64,000 nucleotides of DNA from Cyanobium sp. ATX 6F1. Its GTDB lineage: Bacteria; Cyanobacteriota; Cyanobacteriia; PCC-6307; Cyanobiaceae. The stretch lies in assembly GCF_024346315.1 (NCBI RefSeq), contig NZ_JAGQCS010000001.1, forward strand, positions 372,001 to 436,000, read 5' to 3'. This document shows, piece after piece, positions 51,844 through 60,743 of this stretch. Made by a program: the position numbers and the translations under genes. Every line of letters starts with the position of its first letter. Within the stretch, counting starts at the first letter, position 1. The notes under the pieces were generated by a model. It had not been told where the DNA came from, ran no database searches, and saw only the letters and a list, made by a program, of their open reading frames with translations.

Positions 51844-52232
51844 CAACTCGCCAACAGCACTGGTCTCGCATTGGGAGAAATGACGTTCAAGGGCTGCCTG
51901 CGGCAACCATGAATCCCACGCAGTTCCTCAATCAATGGCCTGCGGGGGTGTAGAGATTGGCAAAACTTCCCAGAGTGAGAGGTTGGATAGGCTGACAGTG
52001 TTAAACAGGTATCGTGAGCTACACCCATTGAGGCAAGGAGTTGCAGTTGGAGGATTCTGGGGGCAATGTGGTTGTTGAGCGAGGAATGATGGGCTGAATG
52101 GGATAGGAAGATCGGCAGGATGGACGTTCTGCCGAAGTAGAGTTAGCCTGCTGACCTGTATCTTTTGTGCTGGGTCAGCGATTGCTGCTCAACCCACTCT
52201 AAGTTGTTCCTCATCCTTACTCGAACCTCAGA
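51844..52232. other. Intergenic region, composition changes to AT-rich
   Basis: No coding sequence is visible. GC-rich host sequence gives way to a lower-GC stretch from about 51950 leading into the EF-hand gene, which likely marks the left edge of an island. Confidence 0.45.
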
Positions 52233-52967
52233 ATGGAAGATCCACGTAAGGTTCTACAGCAAGCACGATTGATCGCCGCATTCATTCGTCATGCCGATAC
52301 AGAGGGGCACATCGACTCGAAAAACGAGGATTTCTGGCGTGATCTCGACACAATCATACCTAAGCCATACCAACTTGATACCGCCCTCTACGACCTAAAC
52401 GGCAACGGAACTCTCACATACGAAGAGATCGGAGAGGATGGCTTTGCCCCTATCGTGATTGCAGGCATCACAGAACACAGCGCACAAAGGCTAACTGAGC
52501 TCTTGACGGTAATTGATACGGAGCTCACATCGCTACGCGGAGATCTCAAGGATATCTTGACATTTGACCCTCACCAACTCTCCGAAGAGTTGATGGGCGC
52601 TCAACTCCAAATTAAGAATGTCAAGAAAGAGGCCTTGAAAAGCGATCTTCTTAAACCGCTACTGCGCCCGCTTGAACAGATTGAGGGACAACTGGGGAGC
52701 GTTAACACGGTTGCGTCTAATTATATTGATGTATACAAGAACATAATCCGCCCGGTTCAAAAAGAGGGTGAATCAGGAATTAAGGCTACGGTACGATGGG
52801 CCGTCTTTAGTATCTTGGCTTCAACGTTCTTATCCTGGCTTGTCAGTAACTGGTCCGCCTTGAAGAGCGCACCAGCGCCATCAGATTCTACTTCTCAATC
52901 GCAAACAGTCAGGCACCAGAGGTCGAACCTTATCGGAACAACCGCAGGCATTAAGGAAGACTCCTAA
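52233..52967 (+). CDS. EF-hand-like protein with C-terminal membrane helix
   Basis: A 244-residue protein. The N-terminal part contains an EF-hand-type loop DLNGNGTLTYEE (about residues 54-65), and a helical middle (LTELLTVIDTELTSLRGDL) follows. One transmembrane helix (AVFSILASTFLSWLVSNW, about 190-207) precedes a Ser/Thr-rich tail. The layout (sensor-like soluble part, then one membrane helix) resembles small membrane-disrupting effectors, but no defence motif is recognised. DNA is AT-rich compared with the host. Confidence 0.6.
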   Translation: MEDPRKVLQQARLIAAFIRHADTEGHIDSKNEDFWRDLDTIIPKPYQLDTALYDLNGNGTLTYEEIGEDGFAPIVIAGITEHSAQRLTELLTVIDTELTSLRGDLKDILTFDPHQLSEELMGAQLQIKNVKKEALKSDLLKPLLRPLEQIEGQLGSVNTVASNYIDVYKNIIRPVQKEGESGIKATVRWAVFSILASTFLSWLVSNWSALKSAPAPSDSTSQSQTVRHQRSNLIGTTAGIKEDS

Positions 52968-53256
52968 TCCCTAGGCCAACAAAGTCTGCGATATTCACTG
53001 CTATATCTTGTGCGAAGCAGTGTTGCGGCGGTAGGGAGCGGTTGATTGCTGTTAACAAGTAGTTCTCAATGGCACGCTGGCTAACATGGCCATGCACCTG
53101 GCCCGCATCCGCAGATTCATTGCGCTCTCTTGGATATTCTTCCTTCAGCTCTTTGTGGGCAGGTGATGGCCAGCGTCTCTCTGTCTTGTGGATCAACCCC
53201 AAGTCCATAAGTTGTAGCTGTCCTGGGATCTCGCAAGGGAGATCTCCACATGGCAT
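52951..53256 (-). CDS. Possible gene fragment (101 aa), unknown
   Basis: A 101-residue minus-strand frame converging with and overlapping the EF-hand gene by 17 bases. Segments such as SQRAIENYLLTAINRSL recall a motif in TOPRIM-containing OLD-type ATPases (R-x-IENYL), so it may be a leftover of such a gene. No ATPase or TOPRIM core is present. It could also be a chance frame. Confidence 0.28.
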   Translation of the reverse strand: MPCGDLPCEIPGQLQLMDLGLIHKTERRWPSPAHKELKEEYPRERNESADAGQVHGHVSQRAIENYLLTAINRSLPPQHCFAQDIAVNIADFVGLGIRSLP

Positions 53257-53355
53257 TACGACGTTACAGTTCTGATCAATCTCATTGATAAGTTGCAGGT
53301 CTTCCCCAAATCTGCTCCATCCCGGCTAGGACCAGGGCCGTTCAAGAGCGACGGG

Positions 53356-54234
53356 ATGAGAGCCAAGTCAGGGTCGACCTACACAGCCAGCGGAAACTTC
53401 AGTGACTGGTGGATGGCCCTTCCCATGATCCCTCCCGAGCCCGACGGGCTGCAGCACCGAAGGCTTGGCCGCCTCTGGCGTGACACCACGCGATTCAGCG
53501 GAACGCCTCCAAAGGATGGGGAAACCAGGGAATACCTCAACAAGCGTTCCCATGAGTTCGTCAACCCAAGGCACGAGACCTACCTCACTGTGGGGGCCTG
53601 GGAGAACTTCACGTTGTTTGAGCCCGATCAATGGATCCCAGCGATTGTTGAACTCGCAGGCCTGGAGCCGCCATCAGAAGTTGTGGACTGCCGCTGGAGC
53701 TACGAGTGGGAACAGGGGGAGAACGGTCGGCCGATGGCCGATGTCGTGATCCACTACCGCGATGGTCGTGGGGTTCTTGGACTCCTTGTGATTGAAGCGA
53801 AGAATCTTGGCAAAACGCTTACCGGCGATAAGAACCAGAATCCTGGCTACTACCTTGATCAGGATGAATTCGAGGAGGCCGCAGAGAGCCGTCGGCTCAT
53901 CTACTGCATTGATGAAGCCTTCATTCCTGATGACGCAGCCCACTTCATTGGTCCACAACATCGTTCTGGGATCATCACTTGGCAGCAGCTGGCGGGCCTG
54001 CAGATCAAGCTCGCCGGCCAGCTTCCGGTGCCACCGCTGATCCGGGCTTTCATCGCAGGCTCCATACAGCACCAAGCTGCCTTGCGTGGCATCAAGCCCA
54101 CAGCTCTGGCATTTGAGTACTTAGAGACCGAACGGAGCATGATCGAGGTGGATCAGGCTCTGAAAGAAGATCGACAGAAGCAACCCGAGCGCAGCGAGCA
54201 GTTATGGAAGCTGCCTGAGCTCGACGTCAGCTGA
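53356..54234 (+). CDS. PD-(D/E)XK-like nuclease-family protein, unknown role
   Basis: A 292-residue protein starting at the ATG at 53356, with a purine-rich GCGACGGG just upstream. A restriction-endonuclease-like core is visible: MADVVIHYRDGRG (Asp near residue 137) followed by LLVIEAKNLGK (E-x-K near 153) and a helix with Gln/Asp (YYLDQDEFEEAA). N-terminal tryptophan-rich stretches (FSDWWMALPMIP) are unassigned. It stands alone, with codon use close to the host. Confidence 0.6.
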   Translation: MRAKSGSTYTASGNFSDWWMALPMIPPEPDGLQHRRLGRLWRDTTRFSGTPPKDGETREYLNKRSHEFVNPRHETYLTVGAWENFTLFEPDQWIPAIVELAGLEPPSEVVDCRWSYEWEQGENGRPMADVVIHYRDGRGVLGLLVIEAKNLGKTLTGDKNQNPGYYLDQDEFEEAAESRRLIYCIDEAFIPDDAAHFIGPQHRSGIITWQQLAGLQIKLAGQLPVPPLIRAFIAGSIQHQAALRGIKPTALAFEYLETERSMIEVDQALKEDRQKQPERSEQLWKLPELDVS

Positions 54235-54372
54235 GCCTGGGCTTTGGTGAGCGACAAGGGCGGCGGCGGCCTGCTTCAGCGTGCGCGGCGGCGCAAGGGC
54301 CAGGCGAGTTCGCTTCGCTCACCCTTGCCCTCGCCGCGCCAACGCTTTGCGTCCTTCGCCTGGTTCACAACC

Positions 54373-54792
54373 ATGGCACACACACTTCACGATTCCACGA
54401 TGAGCGGAATCACCTGGAAAGCAGCCGTCAGCGAGCAGATCAGCGAGCACCTGGTCATGGTCCTGTTCACCAAGGCCGGCAAAAACGGCCTGCTGCTGAA
54501 AGAATCCAGGCCCTGGGATGCCACCTGCAAAGCCTGGCGAGGCACAAGGCCCAGCAAGATCCCCAAATACCTCTGGGCGCTGGTTGAAAGCCGGCTGCAG
54601 GAGTTCGAGCCCAGGGAGAAACTGCCAGCCACCAAGCCACCCAGCCGCCCGCTGGCGTTGAGGCGGTCCTTCCCAGGCGCAAGCGAATCGATCGGCAACG
54701 GCCGCATCAGCTTTCCCTCGTTCCTCGCCATGGAGCTGATCGAGGGCTACTGCGCGGATCCGTTCCGGAACCACACGGCCCAGGCCCACTGA
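54373..54792 (+). CDS. Hypothetical protein (139 aa)
   Basis: A protein of 139 residues from the ATG at 54373 (MAHTLHDSTMSG). Basic, with ITWKAAVSEQISEHLVMVLF, CKAWRGTRPSKIPKYLWALV and a C-terminal FPSFLAMELIEGYC. No known domain. A longer frame back to 54244 crosses a low-complexity Arg/Gly stretch and is unlikely. Confidence 0.5.
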   Translation: MAHTLHDSTMSGITWKAAVSEQISEHLVMVLFTKAGKNGLLLKESRPWDATCKAWRGTRPSKIPKYLWALVESRLQEFEPREKLPATKPPSRPLALRRSFPGASESIGNGRISFPSFLAMELIEGYCADPFRNHTAQAH

Positions 54793-55080
54793 GCGCTCCA
54801 CTGCAGGGGCGGTCAGCGCAAGCTGGCTGCCCTTTTTCTTCTCGCGGCAAGCGGCAACCCGGCCAGGTGGACAACAACCGCAGCCTTCTCAGACACAGCA
54901 AGTCAGCACTGAGGCGGCCGGGACTCAGAGGGGATCCACGGGGGTCAGCAAAACGCGCCCGAGTTTGCACCAGAGCGCCAGCAACCGATCGCTGCACTCC
55001 CGGGCTGGCAGCGCGGAGGCGTCAAGGGCTGCGCAAGCGGCTCGTTCCTCGCCGCCCTTGTCTCCTCCTCGTTCCGGTGC

Positions 55081-55440
55081 GTGACGGCGGCGTTCTTCGC
55101 TTCGCCTCTCGTGGATTTCACCAGCCTGCGCCCCTTGCTCCGCTCCGCTCTCGCGCATTCGATCGCGGTGATCTGGTTCGCCTGTCTCCTCACCTATGAG
55201 GCCGGGTTCACCGCCGGCTACGCCGCCCGGCGCATCAAACCGCCAGCAAAAGCAGCCGCTGATCGTCCTGATCCGCAGCAGGAAGCCGCCTTCAGCGGCT
55301 GGGAAGCCGAGGTGGCCGCCGGCCGGTGGGTCGAACCCAAGCCGGTCGAGCCCATCTGCCCCGGCTCCTGGTGGGATCTGATCGATCCCAGTGAGCTCGA
55401 TGAGGCCGATCTGGAGCTCCCGCTGCGCTGGGCCGTGTGA
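55081..55440 (+). CDS. Possible small membrane-anchored protein (119 aa)
   Basis: Starts with GTG at 55081. One hydrophobic helix (AHSIAVIWFACLLTYEAGF, about residues 25-43) is followed by a basic then acidic soluble tail (GSWWDLIDPSELDEADLEL). The layout is natural for a small inner-membrane or phage accessory protein, but the region is GC-rich and rich in false frames. Confidence 0.4.
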   Translation: MTAAFFASPLVDFTSLRPLLRSALAHSIAVIWFACLLTYEAGFTAGYAARRIKPPAKAAADRPDPQQEAAFSGWEAEVAAGRWVEPKPVEPICPGSWWDLIDPSELDEADLELPLRWAV

Positions 55441-56157
55441 GCACGCCTCCAGCTCCGCTCAAAGGCCCTGCGGGGCCCTTTCACCCGACACGTGGGCAAC
55501 GCAGGGACCAACAGCCGGGGCGGCTGCGGCAACGCTCCACCCACTCGCTCCCGCTCGGGATTGCGCTTTCTGCCGCTCGTGCCGCCCCTCAATCCAGCAG
55601 CCGGGACTCCTGCCGCTGCGCTCCGCCTCTCGCGCCTGCTCGGGCTTCACTCCGCTGGCTCGTGGAGGCCCCGACACTTGCGCGATGCGCTGCAGAAGTA
55701 AATTTCCAGATTTTGCGACATTTGAGAAGCGCTGTCCGCGCGATTCTCGTTTTCGGGGGTATTACCCCCCTTTTGTGGATGTGGTTGTTCGATTGATTGA
55801 TCGAATGTCTGGATTGGTTGGTTGGTTGACAATCTCCCTCGCTCCGCTCGCGGCAGCCACTGCTACAGCCAGGAGCGGTAGCGGCTGCGCTGGCGCCGTG
55901 CCGCTGCCTTCTGCGCTCGGCTGCCGAATTGGGGGCTGCTGCCATCACGGCGGCGACGCACCCAGGTTCCCTTCTCGATCAGCCGGCTGTCCTGAGCATT
56001 CGCTCGCCTCAGACTCACCAGGGTTCCGTAACCGGCCCGGTGCCTGGCAGTTGCACGCGAGCGCGCCGATGAGCGCGTTGCCGCACTGACCACCGTGGCG
56101 GTTGTGCGGCGACTCCAGAAGGCGAGGTACGGCGGCATCGCGGCAGCTCAGCTCAGC
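55441..56157. other. Low-information region beside the prophage block
   Basis: No convincing gene except a doubtful Arg-rich frame on the minus strand. Short repeated CGCTCCG/CTCGCG words, a TTGATT/TTGGTT-rich stretch (55780-55840) and an inverted pair TTCGAT/ATCGAA are seen. It looks like degraded prophage or boundary DNA. Confidence 0.45.
55863..56138 (-). CDS. Doubtful arginine-rich frame (91 aa) after the prophage genes
   Basis: The ATG at 56138 is 19 bases downstream of the phage coiled-coil gene, on the same strand. The product is very Arg-rich (TWVRRRRDGSS, RRQRSRYRSW). It may be a remnant of a capsid-region gene or non-coding. Confidence 0.25.
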   Translation of the reverse strand: MPPYLAFWSRRTTATVVSAATRSSARSRATARHRAGYGTLVSLRRANAQDSRLIEKGTWVRRRRDGSSPQFGSRAQKAAARRQRSRYRSWL

Positions 56158-57027
56158 TCAGCTCCGTGCGCCGGTTGGCTTGCGGGCGTAGCTGGCCAGA
56201 TAGAGCTCACTGGCGCTCATGCTCTGCAGGTTGGTGGCCTGTCCGTTGCCATCGAATTCGGCGATCACCGTGGTGGGGCCGATGCCGCCGCGCTGCTGGA
56301 ACAGAAAGCCCAGCACCGGATGGGTGCGCAGGCTCTCGACATGCTCAGCGGCTTGGAGGTTGCCGTTGTCGCTGAGCAGGGCATTGCCCTTGGAATCGAT
56401 CGGCTCCAGCACGTCACGGCTATTGCCGTCCTTGGTCAGGCGGAACTCGCCGCCCACCTGCTGCTTGAAGATCTCAAAGAAGGAGCCGCGGTTGTCACCA
56501 CCGGGACGCCCCTCGGCGTCGACGAACAGGCGCTCCAGCAGCCGGTCCTTGCGCAGTTGCTGCACTTCGGCCAGGGCGTCGTCGCGCTCCTTGGCGACAG
56601 CCTTCACCTTGCGGGCCGCAGCGGCCTCCAGTTGGCGTTCGCGGGTCGCGATCTCGCGCTCCAGCTGCACCTTCTGGCGTTCGGCCTCCTGGAGACGCTC
56701 GTACTCGTCGGGGTTGATCTTGGAGAACTGGGAGAGCTGACGCTTGAGGGTGCGCAGATCCCGCTCCAGCTGGTTGGTCTTGCGGCGCTCGGCCTTGAGG
56801 GCATCGGGTTCTGCTGCCGGTTCATCGCCCGTGGTGGCAGGCTCCTCGATTGGATCGAGGGGCTCGTCATCGAGTGGATCGAGCTCAGAGTCATCAACGG
56901 CATCGAGCTCCTCGCCCTCAGAAAGCGACGAGTCCTGATTGGGCCACTGCTGCTGCTGCGCGTAGGTGACGTAGGACTGCGATGCGGCCTCGGGCTGGGG
57001 CTGGAGCTCTCTAGTTCGCTTGGTCAT
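56158..57027 (-). CDS. Phage scaffold-like coiled-coil protein
   Basis: A 289-residue protein from the ATG at 57027 (MTKRTREL). The N-terminal 75 residues are very acidic (DPLDDEPLDPIEEP), then a long coiled coil (about 80-170, with LERDLRTLKRQLSQ and QLEREIATRERQLEAAAARK), and a C-terminal globular part (GSFFEIFKQQVGGEF). Acidic plus coiled coil is typical of capsid scaffolding proteins. It lies downstream of portal and connector genes as in tailed-phage head modules, but no major capsid gene follows. Confidence 0.6.
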   Translation of the reverse strand: MTKRTRELQPQPEAASQSYVTYAQQQQWPNQDSSLSEGEELDAVDDSELDPLDDEPLDPIEEPATTGDEPAAEPDALKAERRKTNQLERDLRTLKRQLSQFSKINPDEYERLQEAERQKVQLEREIATRERQLEAAAARKVKAVAKERDDALAEVQQLRKDRLLERLFVDAEGRPGGDNRGSFFEIFKQQVGGEFRLTKDGNSRDVLEPIDSKGNALLSDNGNLQAAEHVESLRTHPVLGFLFQQRGGIGPTTVIAEFDGNGQATNLQSMSASELYLASYARKPTGARS

Positions 57028-57102
57028 GGGTCCACCCATCACGGCTGTGGTTGACGCGAGCACCCCATCCGGGCTGCGCTCACGCTTCCTATTGCCAGCA
57101 GC

Positions 57103-58209
57103 TCAGAGGCTCAGCGGCGCCGAGCTGCGCAGCATGGCCACCGGCGGTGGCGGCGCGGCGTCCAGGTCGATCTCGTCAGGGAAGGAGACCGCCCGCTGCT
57201 GCGGCAGGTAGATCCAACCGCCAGCCGGCAGCACGGTTGATGGCGTGACGCTGGGCACCAGCAGCTCCTGGCCGGGGTCCAGCGGTGACGACGGCCGGAT
57301 CGCTGGCACGTTCACCACCATGGCCAACGGAAGCTGATCACCGCTCGGGTACTCCGCCAGGGGCGGGTTGTACTTGCGGATCGTGCGGTTGGTGGTGTCG
57401 TACAGCTCAGCAATCGTGGCGATCGTGTCGCCCTCCACCACCGTGTGGCCATCGGCCCGGAGCAGCTCCGGGTTGTGCTTGCGCAGGGTCTCGACGGTGG
57501 TGCCGTAGGTGCCGGCCAACAGGGTGAGCGTGTCCCCCGGGGCTGTCTCGATCGTCTGCAGCTCCTGCAGGTCCTGGTTGACGCGCCGCAGTGTCGGCAC
57601 CGTCGTACCGAAGCGATAGGCGATCGAATTCAGCGTGTCGCCCGCCTCCAACACGTAGACGCGGTGAGGCTTGATCGCAAAGGTCAGCTTCTCGCCCAGC
57701 TCCGGCTGCACCAGGGCGCCGATCCCACCGGGTCCGTAGGCGGCGCCGATCATCAGCAGGCTGGCAGCAGCAAAGAGCGCCCGGGGCGCATGGGGCAGCA
57801 CGCCAGGCGTCTGGAGCAGTGAGAGATCACCCAGCCAGCAGGCGCCATCGGCAGGAGCCTGGACGGTGGAGCTGGGCGGCAGCACGCCACCGGTGGCCGG
57901 CGGCTGGTACTCACCTCGCACGGCGGCGCCCTGCCAGTCGAGATCAGCATCGAGCCAGTCCCAGGCGTCCACGGCCGGATGGGGCAGCACCGCGGCACGA
58001 CACAGGTAGCCCTCGCAGAGGATGTCGCCGGTGTCGACGCCGGGGCCGTTGTCGCGGCTGGAAATCAGCTTGGTCTGCTGGATGAAGCACTCAAAGACGT
58101 GGCGAGCCAGCGTCAGCGGCTCCCTGGCGCCGGTGTGATCCACCTGGCGCAGCAGCAGCCGCACGTTGGCGACGAACTGCAGCGGGGAGCTGGTGGGAGT
58201 CGGTGCCAT
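57103..58209 (-). CDS. Phage-module protein with three LysM-like repeats
   Basis: A 368-residue protein. The central part has LysM-type repeats: YVLEAGDTLNSIAYRFGTTV, TAPGDTLTLLAGTYGTTV and TVVEGDTIATIAELYDTT (about residues 185-290). LysM domains bind peptidoglycan-like glycans, so it may be a virion or baseplate protein contacting the cell wall. The N-terminal ~180 residues are unassigned. ATG 58209, three bases after the connector-like gene stop. Confidence 0.7.
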   Translation of the reverse strand: MAPTPTSSPLQFVANVRLLLRQVDHTGAREPLTLARHVFECFIQQTKLISSRDNGPGVDTGDILCEGYLCRAAVLPHPAVDAWDWLDADLDWQGAAVRGEYQPPATGGVLPPSSTVQAPADGACWLGDLSLLQTPGVLPHAPRALFAAASLLMIGAAYGPGGIGALVQPELGEKLTFAIKPHRVYVLEAGDTLNSIAYRFGTTVPTLRRVNQDLQELQTIETAPGDTLTLLAGTYGTTVETLRKHNPELLRADGHTVVEGDTIATIAELYDTTNRTIRKYNPPLAEYPSGDQLPLAMVVNVPAIRPSSPLDPGQELLVPSVTPSTVLPAGGWIYLPQQRAVSFPDEIDLDAAPPPPVAMLRSSAPLSL

Positions 58210-58211
58210 GG

Positions 58212-58709
58212 TCAGCCGCGGGCGAGCTGGCCCTGGAAGGGCGTGGGCTGCGGCGCCTGCCAGTTGCGCAGCCGCGGAAGGATCAGCAGCAGAGATTCGA
58301 CATGCGCCCGCCGCAGAGCGCCGGGACTGAGAGATCCATTGGCGGCGGTCGGTTCGGCGTATTCCGTCGACACCTCCTCCATGAGTAGCTCAGTGGCGTA
58401 CTCGATCACATCGAGTTTCCGCTTGGGCAATTGGTTGGGGTCGGCCGGGCTGACGGCCGCCTTGCGAGTGGTCTTGATCACGAACGGATCGGCCGCCGTC
58501 TGACCGCCGACCAGGGCGGCATCGATCGCGGCAATGGCATCGAGGCTGGCCTTGGCGCCTGGAATGGCGTCGGGGTAGCTGCGCTCCAGGGCCGCCATCT
58601 CGTCGTTGATGGCGCGGATGCTGGCCGGCGACACAGGGATCGTCAGCGCCCGGCGGATCGCTTCTAGATCAGACGGCCGCCAGGCGTAGGGGTTGGGGGT
58701 TTCGCTCAC
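58212..58709 (-). CDS. Small phage head-tail connector-like protein
   Basis: A 165-residue helical protein starting with GTG at 58709, overlapping the portal stop (GTGA). Blocks include SDLEAIRRALTIPVSPASIR and LDVIEYATELLMEEVS. Size, helix content and position directly after the portal gene suggest a head-tail adaptor or completion protein; the assignment is by context. Confidence 0.5.
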   Translation of the reverse strand: MSETPNPYAWRPSDLEAIRRALTIPVSPASIRAINDEMAALERSYPDAIPGAKASLDAIAAIDAALVGGQTAADPFVIKTTRKAAVSPADPNQLPKRKLDVIEYATELLMEEVSTEYAEPTAANGSLSPGALRRAHVESLLLILPRLRNWQAPQPTPFQGQLARG

Positions 58710-60325
58710 GTTGCCTCCGGAGCCGAGGCAGCAAAGCTGTCGGCGCTGCTGCTGCCGATCGGTGTCACCAACCCCGGAGAAGCAGCCAGAGCCAGCTGGT
58801 GGCGCAGCTCATCGGTGCTGATCACACCGCGCTCGTGGAGGGTGAGCCACTCGCCAACAGACGGCAGCGGCCTGGGCGGAGGGGTGAGCGGCGTCACGAT
58901 CAGAGACACGCCAGCACCCTGCTGGAGAACGTCACCCGTGGCCCGGCACCAATGCTCCAGCAGGGTGGAGAACACCGAGGTCTTCTGGGTGGCAAGTGAC
59001 TGGAGCAGGGCGTAGGCCTGGCCAGCGGTGAGGCTCACCTCCTGCTCGCTCTTGCCTGGTCCGCGGTTCTGGGTCGGCACCAGCGCATCACGGCGCATGG
59101 TTTCATCCAGCAAGCTCAGGTAAGCGCGGTGCTCGGCGAGTGAGCGGGCGCGGATCTCCTTCCAGTTGAAGTCCGCACCCTCAGGCAGGTCCATGAAGGT
59201 GGAGGTGGAGAGCACGAGCTGCTCAGGGGCGCGAGCTTCGCCGTCCTCGGTGCGCTGGAAGCCGTACTGATCCACCAGGCCGCTGCGCACACCCACCGGC
59301 AGGGCGCAGCGGGAGAGAAGGTCCTCGTATTCGCTCTTGAGCCGGTAGTGGGTGAGGTACTGGTTGGCCAGGCCCAGGTGAGGCAGATCACCTTCCCCGA
59401 AGGCCGCTCCGTCGGCGGCGTACCAGACGCAGGGCATGGTGTGCTGGCCCTCCAGCAGCACCGCAGGCCCGAGGGGCTCAGCCTGGTAGCCGCAGGAAGC
59501 CGAGGTCGATGGCACGGCCCGGTACGCCTGAAATCGCAGGCCATCGGCGGCCAGCTCCGCCACCCGGTAGGTCCAGTTGGAGAGGTCGTAGGCCGGCGTG
59601 TTGTTCGGCGTGAGGTAATGAACCGGGACCCCCCCAAAGTGGTCGGGTCTGATCGGGTTGTGAACGTCCACCCGCCAGGCCACGCGCACCGGCAGACCGT
59701 TGGGATTGGGGAGTTGCCAGTCGAGGAAGTCAGCGCGAGGCACCAGGGCCAGCCGAGGCAACGAGAGGCGATCACCACGGTGCAGAGCATCAAGCCTGTG
59801 CCCTTCTGAGGGCCAGCGATGTTCCGGCGGCAGAACCAGGATCAGGCAGCCGCCATCACGCAGCACCAGCAGGTCTGCGATGAACAGGAACACCCCCAGA
59901 TCGGTGCCGCGTCCATCCACGTCACCGATCACCGCCTGCAGCGACGGCGGCAGCGCTTGCCAGTGCAGGAAAGAGAGCATCCCGGCATAAGTGCGCAGCG
60001 CGTCGCGGAAGAACCCGGTGGGCCTGGCGTTTTCGATCCGGTTGCGATAGGAGGAATCCGGCTCCTTGACGCCTGGGGGCAGGTAGACCGTGCGGCGGCT
60101 GGTGCCGTCAGGGGCATCGAGCAGGTTCCAGCAATCGAAGGCCAGCTGCAACCGATCGCGCAGGCCACGCAGGGTGTTGTGCTCGCGCCAGGGCTCCAGC
60201 AGCGGGGTGCCCTTGGCGGCAGCGCGTGCCCGCTGCTCGCTCGCAGAGAGCGGCAGCCACTTGTTGCGGGATCGGCTGCGACTCCTGGAGGCCAAGGGCT
60301 TGGTGCGGCTGGGAGCTATTGCCAC
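58706..60325 (-). CDS. Phage portal protein (DUF4055-like)
   Basis: A 539-residue protein starting with GTG at 60325. Portal-like features are an N-terminal basic tail, RRTVYLPPGVKEPDSSYRNR, TGFFRDALRTYAGMLSF, a central HNPIRPDHFGGVPVHYL beta domain and C-terminal TDELRHQLALAASPGLVTP. It most resembles the DUF4055 group of portals through which DNA enters the head. It begins the prophage head block, whose terminase is absent upstream and has been replaced by an integrase remnant. Confidence 0.75.
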   Translation of the reverse strand: MAIAPSRTKPLASRSRSRSRNKWLPLSASEQRARAAAKGTPLLEPWREHNTLRGLRDRLQLAFDCWNLLDAPDGTSRRTVYLPPGVKEPDSSYRNRIENARPTGFFRDALRTYAGMLSFLHWQALPPSLQAVIGDVDGRGTDLGVFLFIADLLVLRDGGCLILVLPPEHRWPSEGHRLDALHRGDRLSLPRLALVPRADFLDWQLPNPNGLPVRVAWRVDVHNPIRPDHFGGVPVHYLTPNNTPAYDLSNWTYRVAELAADGLRFQAYRAVPSTSASCGYQAEPLGPAVLLEGQHTMPCVWYAADGAAFGEGDLPHLGLANQYLTHYRLKSEYEDLLSRCALPVGVRSGLVDQYGFQRTEDGEARAPEQLVLSTSTFMDLPEGADFNWKEIRARSLAEHRAYLSLLDETMRRDALVPTQNRGPGKSEQEVSLTAGQAYALLQSLATQKTSVFSTLLEHWCRATGDVLQQGAGVSLIVTPLTPPPRPLPSVGEWLTLHERGVISTDELRHQLALAASPGLVTPIGSSSADSFAASAPEAT

Positions 60326-60340
60326 AGGGGGGGTGCCTCA

Positions 60341-60523
60341 ATGTCAGCCTCCAACGGCATGAAGTGGCGCTACCTGTATTCCATCCGCCTACTGCAGGGC
60401 AGTCTGGACATTCGCACGATCAAGGAGCTTCTGGGTCATCGGGACGTGAGCACGACCATGATCAACAGACATGAATTGAACCAGAGCAAACTCGGTTTTC
60501 GAAGCCCAGCCGCCCCTTTTTAA
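60341..60523 (+). pseudogene. C-terminal remnant of an integron-type tyrosine recombinase
   Basis: The 60 residues from 60341 end with LDIRTIKELLGHRDVSTTM, then INRHELNQSKLGFRSP. This aligns with the IntI-type end D-I-R-T-V-Q-x-L-L-G-H ... STTMIYTH ... GVRSP. The catalytic Tyr (in M-I-Y-T-H) is Asn here, and the upstream His-x-x-Arg box is also lost (WRYLYSIRLL). It is thus inactive and truncated. It abuts the portal gene start and faces the cassette genes. Confidence 0.75.
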
Positions 60524-60743
60524 CTTTAAGAACAGTTGGTTCTCAGACCCGGTTAAAGTTCAGAACAAGCCACATAGGTCTCTGTGATCAGTTGGCCATA
60601 AATGGATCTAGGCTCCTACACTGCAGGAATTGAGGGTTTTATCTGGTTGGATGGTGAGCCTGTAGGGAGGTTGCGGACCCGCCCAATCATTGTTAGCCAG
60701 TTACAATTTTGGTACGCCAGGCTATTCCTTCAGATAACACATC

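Noticed and set aside
50678-51871. 397-codon minus-strand frame taken at full length
   Set aside because: Only the last ~55-105 codons look like protein. The upstream part is Arg/Ala/Gly-rich and overlaps two plausible plus-strand genes.
60522-60566. Nested inverted repeats (AACTTTAA/TTAAAGTT, AGAAC/GTTCT) as an attI or attC site
   Set aside because: Neither RYYYAAC nor GTTRRRY cores are correctly placed. It may be only a hairpin after the integrase remnant.
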